A DNA stretch of 64,000 nucleotides from CAJWKT01 sp964465375. Its GTDB lineage: Bacteria > Pseudomonadota > Gammaproteobacteria > Steroidobacterales > Rariloculaceae. Below, piece by piece: positions 9,411 through 19,775 of this stretch; the first letter of the stretch is position 1; the number at the start of each line of letters is the position of its first letter. The translations under genes and the position numbers were made by a program. The notes under the pieces are model-generated. The model worked only from the letters and a program-made list of their open reading frames with translations. It searched no databases and had not been told where the DNA came from. The stretch is from contig CAYXIJ010000001.1 in the NCBI GenBank assembly GCA_964465375.1, forward strand, positions 62,001-126,000, read 5' to 3'.

Positions 9411-11700
9411 TATCCGGCGGTGGTGGCGCAAGTACTTCCCTGGAGCCATTAGGTTGCAAGCTACTCACGATTCCGGCGCTTTCCATGGTTTCCACCATTC
9501 TCGCAGCTCGGTTGTAGCCAATCTTTAAGCGACGTTGAACACCAGAAATAGAAGCCCTTCGGGTCTCCGTCACCACTTGAACCGCCTGGTCATAAAGTGG
9601 GTCCTGCTCTCCATCGACCCCATCAGTGCTAATCGATTCAAGACCAGGGGTCTCACCTGGAGGGCCCTCCAGTACTTCAGGTATGAATGAGGGTGTACCG
9701 ACGGCCTTCAGAGATTTGACCACTGCATGCACTTCGTTATCCGACACAAACGCTCCATGAATGCGTGTAGGCATTGCGGTACCAGGAGGAAGGAACAACA
9801 TATCGCCATGGCCCAGTAATTGTTCCGCGCCCATCTGATCTAGAATCGTTCGAGAATCCACCTTAGCAGATACCTGAAAAGCAATACGGCAAGGTATATT
9901 CGCCTTAATTAGGCCTGTAATTACATCAACCGACGGACGTTGAGTGGCAATGATCATATGGATCCCTGAGGCTCGGGCCTTTTGCGCAAGTCGAGCAATC
10001 AATTCCTCCACTTTTTTTCCTACCATCATCATCATATCGGCAAGCTCATCTATGATTACAACCACATAGGGTAATGGCTGCAGAGAGGGTGCCGCTTCTT
10101 CCGAATCATCATCAGCTTGGAATATAGGATCTGGAATTGGCCGACCCTTTGCAATCGCGTCATTGACCTTTCGGTTATAGCTTGAAATATGTCTTACGCC
10201 CATCGCGGCCATAAGAGAGTAACGTCGCTCCATCTCGGCCACACACCAGCGCAAAGAGTTGGCTGCTTGCTTCATATCTGTAACCACAGGCGCCAAGAGG
10301 TGAGGAATGCCTTCGTAGACAGAAAGCTCCAGCATCTTCGGATCAATCATAATAAGTCTTATGTGCTCTGGTGAGGATTTGTAGAGCAAACTTAAAACCA
10401 TGGCATTGAGTGCTACAGATTTACCTGAGCCGGTGGTACCAGCAATCAAAAGATGTGGCATTCTGGCAAGATCAGCAACCATTGGTTGGCCGCCAATATC
10501 CTTACCTAAGGCTAGAGTAAGCGGCGAACTTAGATCATCATAGACACGAGACTTGATTATCTCGCCCAGGGCTACCAATTCGCGTACTTCATTGGGTATC
10601 TCAAGGCCCACGAAGGGCTTGCCAGCAATAACCTCTACAACCCGGACGCTCACAGTGGAAAGTGAGCGCGCCAAATCTTTAGACAGATTACTGATCTGAC
10701 TAACCTTAACACCAGCAGCGGGCTTGATCTCGAAGCGAGTGACTACAGGACCCGGATGCACAGCGACAACCTCCGCTTCAATTCCAAAATCCCCTAACTT
10801 TAGCTCCACCAATCGGGACATTGCTTGCAGAGCGTCATCAGAATATCCACCCTCTGCCGGTGGTGGGTCATCCAGTAATGATAAGGGGGGCAGCTCTGAA
10901 GATTTCGGTGGCTCGAACAATGGTACCTGTCGCTCGCGCTCCAGCCGGACACTGGATTCTACTTTTTCAAATAGTGGCTCGATCCGCGGTGAGGTAACTT
11001 TAGTTCTAGAAAGTTTTTTACTTATTACTGTTTGTCGCTGTTGCTTTGCGCGGCGTCCCTCAATCCAAGCTAGAAATCGACTAAACCACGTCTGCCCGAA
11101 ACTGAAAGCAACAAATACTGCGTGACCAATGCGATCCATTGCTGAGATCCACGAGATGCCAGTAGTTAAGGAAACCGAAACTAACCAGCAGACAACCAAA
11201 AGAACCGTCGCGCCCAATAGTCCAAGCACACGCTCAAGCCCTTCTCCCACCCATTGCCCAACAATACCTCCTGAGGTTTCATACATTTCTGGAGAAATAA
11301 AATGCAAAGTTGCTAAACCACAGCTAGTTGCCATGATAAGAACAAACCCAGAAATCTTTACTGCAATGCCTACCCAGTTAAATTTGGGGTCCTGCTTATT
11401 ACGATCACGGAAAAGTAAAATACCAAAAAGAAAAGAGAGGGCAGGAAAAAGATATGCAGGCCGACCAAAAAATAAATAAGCCAAATCTGCGAACCAAGCA
11501 CCCGCGGGCCCCATGCGATTGGCAACCTCATCACTGCCCCCAGCAACACTGAATGCTGAATCCGAGACGTTATAGCTGGCGAGCGCTACAAATAACATAA
11601 TGCTCAGACCCACAAGTAACCATAGCGCAGACTCCCTCAGCCCCCGAATTCGGGGCACAAAAAAGGCTCTGGCCATACTACTGGGCTTCACAATGCTCAC
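9403..11700 (-). CDS. ftsK: DNA translocase FtsK
   Basis: A 765-residue septal DNA translocase that clears chromosome termini and drives XerCD recombination at division. The N-terminus carries four to five transmembrane segments (about residues 20-190), then a short charged linker, a RecA-like motor with [11 protein letters not shown] (Walker A) and [13 protein letters not shown] (Walker B), and a C-terminal winged-helix gamma domain ([21 protein letters not shown]) that reads KOPS. The linker is short compared with E. coli FtsK. The frame starts with GTG at 11700; an ATG at 11676 is equally possible. It overlaps lolA by 8 bases. Confidence 0.97.
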   Translation of the reverse strand: MSIVKPSSMARAFFVPRIRGLRESALWLLVGLSIMLFVALASYNVSDSAFSVAGGSDEVANRMGPAGAWFADLAYLFFGRPAYLFPALSFLFGILLFRDRNKQDPKFNWVGIAVKISGFVLIMATSCGLATLHFISPEMYETSGGIVGQWVGEGLERVLGLLGATVLLVVCWLVSVSLTTGISWISAMDRIGHAVFVAFSFGQTWFSRFLAWIEGRRAKQQRQTVISKKLSRTKVTSPRIEPLFEKVESSVRLERERQVPLFEPPKSSELPPLSLLDDPPPAEGGYSDDALQAMSRLVELKLGDFGIEAEVVAVHPGPVVTRFEIKPAAGVKVSQISNLSKDLARSLSTVSVRVVEVIAGKPFVGLEIPNEVRELVALGEIIKSRVYDDLSSPLTLALGKDIGGQPMVADLARMPHLLIAGTTGSGKSVALNAMVLSLLYKSSPEHIRLIMIDPKMLELSVYEGIPHLLAPVVTDMKQAANSLRWCVAEMERRYSLMAAMGVRHISSYNRKVNDAIAKGRPIPDPIFQADDDSEEAAPSLQPLPYVVVIIDELADMMMMVGKKVEELIARLAQKARASGIHMIIATQRPSVDVITGLIKANIPCRIAFQVSAKVDSRTILDQMGAEQLLGHGDMLFLPPGTAMPTRIHGAFVSDNEVHAVVKSLKAVGTPSFIPEVLEGPPGETPGLESISTDGVDGEQDPLYDQAVQVVTETRRASISGVQRRLKIGYNRAARMVETMESAGIVSSLQPNGSREVLAPPPPDND

Positions 11701-11817
11701 ATTTTACGATAATAAATATGGTTAAGATACTGATTAAATAGAAAACCCAATTCCCAAAAACTCAGAAACCCTGATAGCACTCTAGTGGCTGGGGTACGAT
11801 CTTGGCATAGTATAGGC

Positions 11818-12987
11818 ATGATCCCAGGACTTCGACTGAATCAGCATAATAGCATTCTTGAATTGGATGCTCTGTCCTGGAATCAGCTGGCGGGAGATTC
11901 ACCCTTTTTACGCCATGAGTTCCTTGCGGCCCTAGAAAAAACAGGTTGCGTAGACGGAGAAACCGCTTGGCAATCTAGACATCTAACGGTTACAGACCAC
12001 ACGAATAAACTTCTGGGGGCATTACCTTTATACATAAAATACAATTCACTCGGAGAATATGTATTTGATTGGAGCTGGGCTGATTCTTATGACGCTACAG
12101 GCCTACCCTATTATCCGAAACTGGTATCTGCAGTTCCTTTTACGCCGGCGACTGGGCGCCGGTTTTTGGTCGCGCCTGAATTAGATTTCTCAGGTGTGGT
12201 GCCAGTACTTTTAAGTGGTGCGCGTGAACTTGCAGATGAATTGAGCGCCTCCTCCCTTCACATTCTTTTTCCTACTGAGCACGAACAGTCCTACCTAGAT
12301 AGCAAAGGTATAATGACCCGCAAAGGCTGCCAATTTCACTGGCATAACCACAATTACAGTCATTTTGATGATTTTCTCAGCTGTTTCACTTCATCAAAAA
12401 GAAAAAAAGTTAAGAGAGAGCGCAAAAGAATAACTGAAGCGGGCATCCAATTTGAGCACATGTACGGTAACCAGATCAGCGCAGGTGACTGGGAGACAAT
12501 TTTCAGTTTTTACGCCAGAACATTTTATCGTAGAGGGCACGCTCCATACCTTAATCATGCTTTTTTTGCCGAAATAGCGAGAACAATGCCAGAAAACCTT
12601 CTAATCATTCTCGCGCGCTATGGCGGGCATCCAATTGCAGCGGCAATCTGTTTCCGTAATCAGCACACTCTTTACGGGAGATATTGGGGATGCCTAGCTG
12701 ATTTCCATAGCCTTCACTTCGAGTGTTGCTACTACCAAGGCATCAAGTATTGTATTGAAGAAAAAATTCAGATATTTGAACCTGGAACCCAAGGTGAACA
12801 CAAAATAAGCCGTGGCTTCATACCTACCGCTACTTGGTCTAATCACTGGATCACAAACCAAGAGTTTGGTGATGCAGTTGCAGATTTTTTACGTCGTGAG
12901 CGTCTACACATAGATGCCTACATGGAGGAAACCGCTAACCACACACCCTATCGGAATGATCTATCCCCTTCCTTGTCACCTCGATGA
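11818..12987 (+). CDS. DUF482 (COG3146) GNAT/FemAB-like acyltransferase
   Basis: A 389-residue protein of the DUF482 family, predicted N-acyltransferases with a FemAB/GNAT-like fold. Visible landmarks are FLRHEFLAALEKTGCV, LPLYIKYNSLGEYVFDWSWADSY, the basic stretch SSKRKKVKRERKR (around residue 200), GRYWG, HFECCYYQGI and FEPGTQGEHKISRGF, all recurring in the family. The substrate is unknown. Its TGA overlaps the aat start (ATGA at 12984), so translation of the two is likely coupled. It occupies the place where arginyl/leucyl-tRNA transferase (ate/bpt) is often found beside aat. The ATG at 11818 is preferred over an upstream GTG at 11785. Confidence 0.75.
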   Translation: MIPGLRLNQHNSILELDALSWNQLAGDSPFLRHEFLAALEKTGCVDGETAWQSRHLTVTDHTNKLLGALPLYIKYNSLGEYVFDWSWADSYDATGLPYYPKLVSAVPFTPATGRRFLVAPELDFSGVVPVLLSGARELADELSASSLHILFPTEHEQSYLDSKGIMTRKGCQFHWHNHNYSHFDDFLSCFTSSKRKKVKRERKRITEAGIQFEHMYGNQISAGDWETIFSFYARTFYRRGHAPYLNHAFFAEIARTMPENLLIILARYGGHPIAAAICFRNQHTLYGRYWGCLADFHSLHFECCYYQGIKYCIEEKIQIFEPGTQGEHKISRGFIPTATWSNHWITNQEFGDAVADFLRRERLHIDAYMEETANHTPYRNDLSPSLSPR

Positions 12988-13709
12988 ATACTCTACAGTG
13001 GCTATCAGCTGATGATTCTCCGGGGATTTTTCCTTGCCCCAACGAGGCACTAACAGATCCTAATGGGTTACTAGCTGCGGGCGGAGACCTTAGCAGCGAG
13101 CGTTTACTGTTGGCTTACTCACAGGGAATCTTTCCTTGGTATGAAGAAGGTCAGCCCATTTTATGGTGGTCACCCGAACCACGTGCAGTGCTTTGGCCAA
13201 AAGAGATTAGGGTCTCAAGAACACTTCATCGAAAAATACGGCGTAAAGCATTCTCTGTGAGTGCCGACCGAGCTTTCAGTGATGTACTTCGCGGTTGTAC
13301 AAAAGAACGTGGTGATGGAAATAGAACCTGGATTACCAAGGAAATGGGGCATGCTTATCAAAATCTTCATGAACTTGGATGGGCGCATTCCTTTGAGGCG
13401 TGGCAAGATGAAGTACTCGTTGGCGGTCTTTACGGAGTTGGGATTGGTCAAGTTTTTTTTGGGGAGTCCATGTTCTCTAAAAAAAATGATGCGTCAAAAG
13501 TAGCATTAGTTAAAGCAAATGAGTACTTACAGTGTCGTGGATACAAATTAATAGACTGCCAAGTATGGTCGACACACCTTGGAAGTCTTGGGGCAAGACT
13601 CATGCCACGACAAAAATTTCTCGACATACTTGCACAACTTTGCGAACCTCCTGGTAATCCCGAGCTTTGGGTAAAAGGGTTTGACGCGTTCGCCAAAGAA
13701 TCAAAATAA
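12984..13709 (+). CDS. aat: leucyl/phenylalanyl-tRNA--protein transferase
   Basis: Transfers Leu or Phe from aminoacyl-tRNA to N-terminal Arg or Lys of proteins, making them ClpS/ClpAP substrates. The 241-residue sequence has the family landmarks NGLLAAGGDLS, YSQGIFPWYEEGQPILWWSPEPRAVL, HSFEAWQDEVLVGGLYGVGIGQVFFGESMFS and KLIDCQVWSTHLGSLGA. Length matches the family. It starts inside the stop of the DUF482 gene (ATGA), with infA about 105 bases downstream and clpA-clpS facing it, so the Leu/N-degron enzymes are gathered here. Confidence 0.97.
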   Translation: MNTLQWLSADDSPGIFPCPNEALTDPNGLLAAGGDLSSERLLLAYSQGIFPWYEEGQPILWWSPEPRAVLWPKEIRVSRTLHRKIRRKAFSVSADRAFSDVLRGCTKERGDGNRTWITKEMGHAYQNLHELGWAHSFEAWQDEVLVGGLYGVGIGQVFFGESMFSKKNDASKVALVKANEYLQCRGYKLIDCQVWSTHLGSLGARLMPRQKFLDILAQLCEPPGNPELWVKGFDAFAKESK

Positions 13710-13814
13710 ACACAACTACCGATTTCAAAGATAACCCTAAGTTAACCCCTGCCATTGCTTGGCTCGCAGGAGGTGTGCAACAATCCCCAGCTATATTAAG
13801 AAGATTTTAGCCGT

Positions 13815-14033
13815 ATGCCCAAAGAAGAAGCATTACAGATGGAAGGCTTGGTGGTGGAAACACTACCGAACACTACTTTTCGTGTAGAACTAGAAAACGG
13901 GCATGTTGTTACTGCGCATATCTCTGGAAAAATGCGGAAAAATTATATACGAATTCTTAAAGGCGACGAAGTGACCGTGGAACTTACGCCATATGATTTA
14001 AGTAAAGGTCGTATTATTTACCGAGCCCGATGA
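13815..14033 (+). CDS. infA: translation initiation factor IF-1
   Basis: A 72-residue S1/OB-fold protein that binds the A site of the 30S subunit during initiation. The sequence is canonical: an EEALQMEG start, [32 protein letters not shown], and a [13 protein letters not shown] end. It stands between aat and convergent clpA, the usual gammaproteobacterial arrangement. Confidence 0.98.
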   Translation: MPKEEALQMEGLVVETLPNTTFRVELENGHVVTAHISGKMRKNYIRILKGDEVTVELTPYDLSKGRIIYRAR

Positions 14034-14048
14034 AAGCCGTGGGGTAAG

Positions 14049-14078
14049 GTGAACTATTAATTTCTAGATAAAGTTCAC
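14049..14078. terminator. possible bidirectional hairpin between infA and clpA
   Basis: GTGAACT and AGTTCAC form a 7-bp stem around a 16-base loop in the gap between the convergent infA and clpA genes, followed by an ACATTTTAAAA tract. The loop is large and the T-run broken, so this is a weak candidate. Confidence 0.3.
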
Positions 14079-14101
14079 ACATTTTAAAAATCTAATTTAG
14101 T

Positions 14102-16384
14102 CTACGATTCAGCCAGATCCTCAGGTGCCATTGTGGTTGCCTCAGCAGTAAGCATCAAGCCCTTACCATCTTTCGCTAGAGCTACATACACATGACCACC
14201 TTTGGAAAGTTTTCCGAATAGAAGCTCCTCGGCCAACGGCCGCTTGATATGTTTCTGGATTACGCGAGCCATTGGCCGCGCGCCCATTTTCTTGTCATAA
14301 CCCCTTGACGCAATCCAATTTCGTGCTGTCGGCTCTAACTCGATAGTTACACCATTTTTATCGAGCTGGGCCTCCAACTCAACGATAAGTTTATCAACTA
14401 CCCTAAGAATGGACTTTCTTTCTAGCACATCAAATTGGATGATCGCGTCCAATCGATTTCGAAATTCGGGAGAAAAGATTTTCTTAATAGCTTCCGCTGA
14501 ATCTCCAGAATGATCCTGTACGGTAAAACCAACCGAAGCACGGCTCATCTCATGAGCGCCAGCATTAGTAGTCATTACTATTATGACATTATGAAAATCT
14601 GCTTTTCGACCATTGTTATCGGTTAAGGTGCCGTGATCCATAACCTGCAAAAGCAAATTGAATACCTCAGGATGCGCCTTCTCTATTTCATCCAACAATA
14701 AAACACAGTGGGGATTCTTAGTAATTGCCTCCGTCAATAGTCCACCTTGATCAAAGCCTACGTACCCGGGTGGAGCACCAATCAAGCGCGACACTGTATG
14801 ACGCTCCAGATACTCAGACATATCAAAACGTACCAACTCAACCCCCATGGTCATTGCAAGCTGCCGAGTAACCTCAGTTTTTCCGACACCCGTAGGGCCC
14901 GAAAAAAGAAAAGCGCCAACCGGCCTCTGATCATCACCCAAGCCCGAGCGCGACATCCTGATAGAACCGACTAGCGCTGAAATAGCGCGATCTTGGCCAA
15001 AAATGACTAGCTTCAGGTCCCGCTCCAAATTACGTAGCACGTCTCGGTCCGACGTAGAAACACTTTTTGGTGGTATTCTGGCTATCTTCGCTACGATGCT
15101 TTGAATAAGCTCCACATCTACCAACTCTTCTCTCTCTTCCTTAGGTTGCAAACGACGATTAGCGCCTGCCTCATCGATCACATCGATAGCTTTATCAGGC
15201 AACTGACGGTCCCCAATATGCTTACTGGATAGCTCAGCGGCAGCCATAAGTGCCTCATCTTCGTAGCGCACGCCATGATGTTCCTCAAAGCGGCTTTTGA
15301 GTCCGCGTAATATCTCTACAGTCTCAAAAACAGTTGGCTCTGCAATCTCAATTTTCTGGAACCGCCTCGCAAGCGCATGATCTTTTTCAAAAATTCCACG
15401 AAACTCTGAGTAGGTCGTAGAGCCAATACAGCGTATCTCACCGTTGGCAAGTACAGGCTTGATTAGATTAGAAGCATCCATTACACCCCCTGATGTCGCG
15501 CCAGCGCCAATAAGGGTGTGAATCTCATCAATAAACAAAATAGCTCCGATTTCCTTCTTCAGCTCAGACACCACACCCTTTAGCCGCTGCTCAAAATCAC
15601 CTCGATACTTGGTACCTGCAATAAGAGAGCCCATATCTAATGCATAGATTGTGCAGTCGCTCAGCACTTCTGGTACCTGATCCTCAACTATTAATCGAGC
15701 GAGACCCTCGGCTAAAGCCGTCTTCCCAACACCTGCCTCTCCAACAAACAGTGGGTTATTCTTTTGGCGCCGACAAAGAATTTGAACGGTACGCTCAATT
15801 TCTACTTCGCGGCTTATGAGTGGATCGATCCGCCCCGCTTTAGCTTGAGCATTTAGATTTGTAGTAAAAAGCTCCAATGCTGTCGCACGCGAATTTTTCT
15901 GATCAGATTCGGTAACTTGATCTCCATCAACACGATCCGACTTGTCCCCCGAAACCTTTGAAATGCCATGAGAAATATAATTAACAACATCTAGACGAGC
16001 CACGTCGTGCAAACCAAGGAAATACACTGCTTGAGATTGCTTTTCATTAAACAGAGAAACAAGCACATTAGTCGGTGTCACTTCCTTCTTACCACTGGAT
16101 TGCACATGAAATACAGCACGCTGCAAAACTCTTTGAAATCCAAGTGTCGGCTGTACGTCCACCTCATCGTCTTGCTTTAAACGCGGCGTGGACTCTCCAA
16201 TAAATTGCTTGAGCTCTACTTGCAAGGGCCCAATCTCTGCGCCACAAGCCTCGAGAATTTCTACCACCCGGGGGACATCCATTAAGGCCAAAAGAAGATG
16301 TTCCGCCGTTATAAATTCGTGGGACTCATCACGCGCCTCTTGAAAAGCGCTATTAAGACAATATTCTAACTCCATCGACAGCAT
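14102..16384 (-). CDS. clpA: ATP-dependent Clp protease ATP-binding subunit ClpA
   Basis: A 760-residue AAA+ unfoldase that feeds ClpP. It has an N-terminal Clp repeat domain (LEYCLNSAFQEARDE, EHLLLALMD) that binds ClpS, a first AAA module with GEAGVGKTALAEGLA, and a second with GPTGVGKTEVTRQLA and LLLDEIEKAHPEVFN. Length fits ClpA rather than ClpB because the long middle coiled coil is absent. The ATG at 16384 has GGAGGAG 5 bases upstream and overlaps the clpS stop. The upstream frame extension belongs to clpS. Confidence 0.97.
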   Translation of the reverse strand: MLSMELEYCLNSAFQEARDESHEFITAEHLLLALMDVPRVVEILEACGAEIGPLQVELKQFIGESTPRLKQDDEVDVQPTLGFQRVLQRAVFHVQSSGKKEVTPTNVLVSLFNEKQSQAVYFLGLHDVARLDVVNYISHGISKVSGDKSDRVDGDQVTESDQKNSRATALELFTTNLNAQAKAGRIDPLISREVEIERTVQILCRRQKNNPLFVGEAGVGKTALAEGLARLIVEDQVPEVLSDCTIYALDMGSLIAGTKYRGDFEQRLKGVVSELKKEIGAILFIDEIHTLIGAGATSGGVMDASNLIKPVLANGEIRCIGSTTYSEFRGIFEKDHALARRFQKIEIAEPTVFETVEILRGLKSRFEEHHGVRYEDEALMAAAELSSKHIGDRQLPDKAIDVIDEAGANRRLQPKEEREELVDVELIQSIVAKIARIPPKSVSTSDRDVLRNLERDLKLVIFGQDRAISALVGSIRMSRSGLGDDQRPVGAFLFSGPTGVGKTEVTRQLAMTMGVELVRFDMSEYLERHTVSRLIGAPPGYVGFDQGGLLTEAITKNPHCVLLLDEIEKAHPEVFNLLLQVMDHGTLTDNNGRKADFHNVIIVMTTNAGAHEMSRASVGFTVQDHSGDSAEAIKKIFSPEFRNRLDAIIQFDVLERKSILRVVDKLIVELEAQLDKNGVTIELEPTARNWIASRGYDKKMGARPMARVIQKHIKRPLAEELLFGKLSKGGHVYVALAKDGKGLMLTAEATTMAPEDLAES

Positions 16385-16713
16385 CAATTCTCCTCCATAG
16401 TACAAAACAAGGGATGCTGATGCTGCTGCGCTAGGCCTGCAACCTGAGCAACTTTCGTTTCGGCAATTTCGTAGGTGAAAGTGCCGCAAACACCCTTACC
16501 CTTGGTGTGGACTTCAAGCATGATGCGTGTTGCTGCGTTACGATCCAGTAAAAAAATGTCCTGCAATATCTGTACCACAAACTCCATCGGAGTGTAATCA
16601 TCATTGAGTAAAATAACACGGTAAAGGGGTGGTTTTTTGAGTTGAGGACGCGCGTCCTCTACTGCCAAACCTGGATCCTGGTCGATATCAGTTTTGGGGT
16701 ATTCGCTGCTCAT
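16384..16713 (-). CDS. clpS: ClpA adaptor protein ClpS
   Basis: A 109-residue N-recognin that delivers proteins with N-terminal Leu, Phe, Tyr or Trp to ClpAP. It has a flexible acidic N-terminus, then [20 protein letters not shown] with the substrate-pocket Asp and Met residues, the [10 protein letters not shown] segment and a final amphipathic helix. It overlaps clpA at its stop codon. Confidence 0.97.
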   Translation of the reverse strand: MSSEYPKTDIDQDPGLAVEDARPQLKKPPLYRVILLNDDYTPMEFVVQILQDIFLLDRNAATRIMLEVHTKGKGVCGTFTYEIAETKVAQVAGLAQQHQHPLFCTMEEN

Positions 16714-16893
16714 AATAGGTAATTTTATAGGCCGTTACCCAAATTTACAGCCTGCTGACTGGTAAAAATTTGAGTCAAAACTACATACACTAAATCTGCA
16801 CAACGACAGTTTGGGCTTAAAATCCTCTGGTTCACTTGTCCCAGATGCTCCTGCTACCTATCATGGCTCCTAAGAGCGGCTTGTTGGTACACA

Positions 16894-17811
16894 ATGAATC
16901 TAGCAATACACTTCCCTAAGCTCAAGGGGAAAGCCTTAGGATGGCAGTCTAGAGCTGTGAGCCGCTGGGGGAGACTCTGGGTAAGTGGCGTACTAATTAT
17001 CGCTGCGACCTACAAACTGGCAGAGCTGACATGGATGTTACTACCGGAAGGGCTGCCACCTCCTCAGCAGACCCTTGTTCCCGTACCTCCCTTATCCCAA
17101 CCTTTGAGCAATTTGGGCCCAAGTGTGGATATTGACAACCAGATAATTGAGGCACACCTTTTTGGCATTGCACCCTCAGAATCTCTCGATTTAATGACTG
17201 AGGCAATAATAGAAGCTCCAGAGACCACTTTAAATCTGAAACTAGCTGGCATGGTTCATGTATCGGGCGAAGAGAGTCAACACAGTAGCGCAATTATAGC
17301 TAGTGGTAGCGGGAAGCAAAAAACTTATCAAGTAGGTCAAGCTATCGACGGTGGTGGTGGCGCTAAGCTGCATTCTGTGCTCGATAACCGTGTGTTAGTT
17401 ATTCGTGCTGGTCAACTAGAAAGTCTAAGTTTGCCCAGAAAGGAATCTGGAAACTCCCTTACAGTTACCCCAAGAGTTGCAAGAGTCGCCACAACCATAC
17501 CAGTTCGCGAAATGATCAGTCCCAATGCATCCAAGATTACCGATATCATTCGGGTCGCACCACACATTGAGCAGGGGCAAATGGTCGGCTTTCGGGTCAC
17601 TTCGGGCAAAGAACAGCAACAATTTACCTCGGCCGGCGATGTAGTAACAGATATCAATGGAACGCCCATGAATGATCCCAGCAGAGGGATTCAAGTATTT
17701 GAGTCCTTAGGAGAGGGCGCTACTGCGAATGTTACCGTTATACGAGAGGGAGAAACTCAAGTCTTAGCGGTCGATACAAGCCAGTTAGGCAACTTATTAG
17801 ATAACCGCTAG
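16894..17811 (+). CDS. gspC: type II secretion system protein GspC
   Basis: The inner-membrane component linking the T2SS platform to the GspD secretin. The 305-residue protein has a short cytoplasmic N-terminus, one transmembrane segment (about 29-52), a proline-rich linker, an HR domain (about 80-185) including LKLAGMV and a KTYQVGQAI strand, and a C-terminal PDZ domain (about 220-300) with GFRVTSG and GDVVTDINGTPMNDP. It heads the gspC-D-E-F operon, 21 bases before gspD. The presence of the PDZ-HR architecture argues against a type IV pilus locus. Confidence 0.9.
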   Translation: MNLAIHFPKLKGKALGWQSRAVSRWGRLWVSGVLIIAATYKLAELTWMLLPEGLPPPQQTLVPVPPLSQPLSNLGPSVDIDNQIIEAHLFGIAPSESLDLMTEAIIEAPETTLNLKLAGMVHVSGEESQHSSAIIASGSGKQKTYQVGQAIDGGGGAKLHSVLDNRVLVIRAGQLESLSLPRKESGNSLTVTPRVARVATTIPVREMISPNASKITDIIRVAPHIEQGQMVGFRVTSGKEQQQFTSAGDVVTDINGTPMNDPSRGIQVFESLGEGATANVTVIREGETQVLAVDTSQLGNLLDNR

Positions 17812-17831
17812 CAGCTTATGGAATATCACTT

Positions 17832-19775
17832 ATGAATACACCACAAAGCCAAAACCTAAAGGCACTCTGGTCCTTTATTGTTGTGCTATTGCTGCACGGA
17901 TTACCCAAAATTTCACTGGCCCAACAAACGGATAACCTACAAATAATGCCTAACTATAGACAGGCAGACATTCAACAAATAATCGAAGCAGTTGGTGAGG
18001 TTACTGGGAGAAATTTTGTAGTTGACCCTAGGGTACAAGCCCAAGTTACCTTGCTGTCCTTCTCGCCCATGACTCCAGATGCTTTCTATGACACTTTTTT
18101 AGCAGCACTCCAAGTGCATGGATATGTAGCACTGGACTCAGGTGATGTAGTAAAAATTGTCCCTGATGCAAATGCAAGACAACTGCCGGGCGCTCCTCCT
18201 GGCTCTACCGGAGACCAGCTCGTCACTCAAACGGTAAGGCTAGAAAATGTTGGGGCTGCGCAGTTGGTACCCATTCTCCGGCCGTTAGTTCCTCAATACG
18301 GGCACCTAGCAGCACACACAACTTCTAATATGCTAATAATCGCTGACCGTGCCGCAAATGTAGTCCGAATGCTTAACATCGTGGCAAGAATCGACCAAGC
18401 AGGAAATGATGAGATCGAAATCATTCCACTTGAAAATGCCTCTGCCAGTCAGATTGTTCGCATGCTCAGTACGCTCAACCAAGCATCGACAGCAGCCGGT
18501 AGCGCCCCTGGTGTCCAGCTAGCTGCTGACGAAAGGACGAACAGCTTACTTCTGAGCGGAGCCCAGTCCGGCCGGTTGCGATATAGGGCCTTAATTGCCC
18601 ACTTGGATACTCCAACAGAGGGTGGTGGAGATACCCGCGTTCGTTATCTCAACTACGCTAACTCTGAGGACTTAGCAGCTAATCTCCAGGCACAATTTGG
18701 GGCTCTAGGCGAAGGAGGAACAGGTGGTACATCTCAAGCAATCACTATCTGGTCTGACGCTCCGACAAACGCACTTGTAATTAATGCTCCTGCCAACATC
18801 CTCCAGGACATGAATTCAGTTATTGACCGGCTTGATATCCCGCGTGCTCAGGTAAAAGTTGACGCAATTATCGTAGAGGTTACAGAAGACAAGGCTGCCG
18901 AATTTGGTGTAACTTGGGCCACCGAGGCTGCGCAAGATAATATCGGTATTGGTCTCACTAATTTCCCCGCAACAAGCACTGGTGTTGCCCAGGTAGCAGC
19001 AGCCACTCAGGGCGACATACCAAACACTTCTTTGATACCCCAAGGAATCAGTTTCGGTGTGGGTAGAATCAATAGGGCTGAAACAAGTTGGGCAGCTATC
19101 TTGACCGCGCTACAGGGAGATGCCACTACTAATATCATCTCAACGCCGTCTATCGTAACTATGGATAACGAACAGGCAGAAATTTCAGTTGGCCAAGAAG
19201 TACCTTTCCTGACCGGCCAATTTACTGCTACAGGGGCAGCGCAGGGAGCAATTAATCCTTTTCAGACTATCCAGCGCCAAGAAATTGGTACCAGCCTGAC
19301 AATCACGCCCCAGATTAACGAAGGAACAGGCGTTAAACTTAATATTGAGCAAGAAACCTCAAGCATTAGTGCAGGTGCAGCCGGGGCGGTAGATATTATT
19401 ACCAATAATCGAACCATCACAACCTCGGTATTCGTAGAAGATGGGGAAATATTAGTTCTAGGTGGATTAATTGATGATCAGCTTCTAGAAACCGAACAAC
19501 GGGTACCAGTACTAGGACGAATGCCGCTCCTTGGTTGGCTTTTCCGGTCTAGTTCAACAGAGAAAGTGAAAACTAACCTGATGGTTTTTATTCGACCAAC
19601 AATCCTCAGAGATAACATACAAGCACGCTTCGAGACTGATGCTAAATATCAATACATCAGAGACTTACAATTAGAGCAAACAGAAGAGCCTGTCCAGCTT
19701 ATGAAGAATGCGAGTCGTCCGATTCTTCCTGAATTACCACCGATGCCGGAAGAGGTCGATGAGGATGGAAACTAG
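17832..19775 (+). CDS. gspD: type II secretion system secretin GspD
   Basis: The outer-membrane secretin. The 647-residue protein has a signal peptide ending near SLAQQ, an N0 domain (NLQIMPNYRQADIQQIIEAV), repeated N1-N3 domains (for example RYLNYANSEDLAANLQ), then the secretin core with VGQEVPFLTG, the amphipathic closing segment LTITPQINEG, and RVPVLGRMPLLGWLFRSSSTEK. The C-terminus is a Pro/Glu tail; I see no clear S-domain but cannot exclude one. The gene overlaps gspE by about 11 bases. Confidence 0.95.
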   Translation: MNTPQSQNLKALWSFIVVLLLHGLPKISLAQQTDNLQIMPNYRQADIQQIIEAVGEVTGRNFVVDPRVQAQVTLLSFSPMTPDAFYDTFLAALQVHGYVALDSGDVVKIVPDANARQLPGAPPGSTGDQLVTQTVRLENVGAAQLVPILRPLVPQYGHLAAHTTSNMLIIADRAANVVRMLNIVARIDQAGNDEIEIIPLENASASQIVRMLSTLNQASTAAGSAPGVQLAADERTNSLLLSGAQSGRLRYRALIAHLDTPTEGGGDTRVRYLNYANSEDLAANLQAQFGALGEGGTGGTSQAITIWSDAPTNALVINAPANILQDMNSVIDRLDIPRAQVKVDAIIVEVTEDKAAEFGVTWATEAAQDNIGIGLTNFPATSTGVAQVAAATQGDIPNTSLIPQGISFGVGRINRAETSWAAILTALQGDATTNIISTPSIVTMDNEQAEISVGQEVPFLTGQFTATGAAQGAINPFQTIQRQEIGTSLTITPQINEGTGVKLNIEQETSSISAGAAGAVDIITNNRTITTSVFVEDGEILVLGGLIDDQLLETEQRVPVLGRMPLLGWLFRSSSTEKVKTNLMVFIRPTILRDNIQARFETDAKYQYIRDLQLEQTEEPVQLMKNASRPILPELPPMPEEVDEDGN

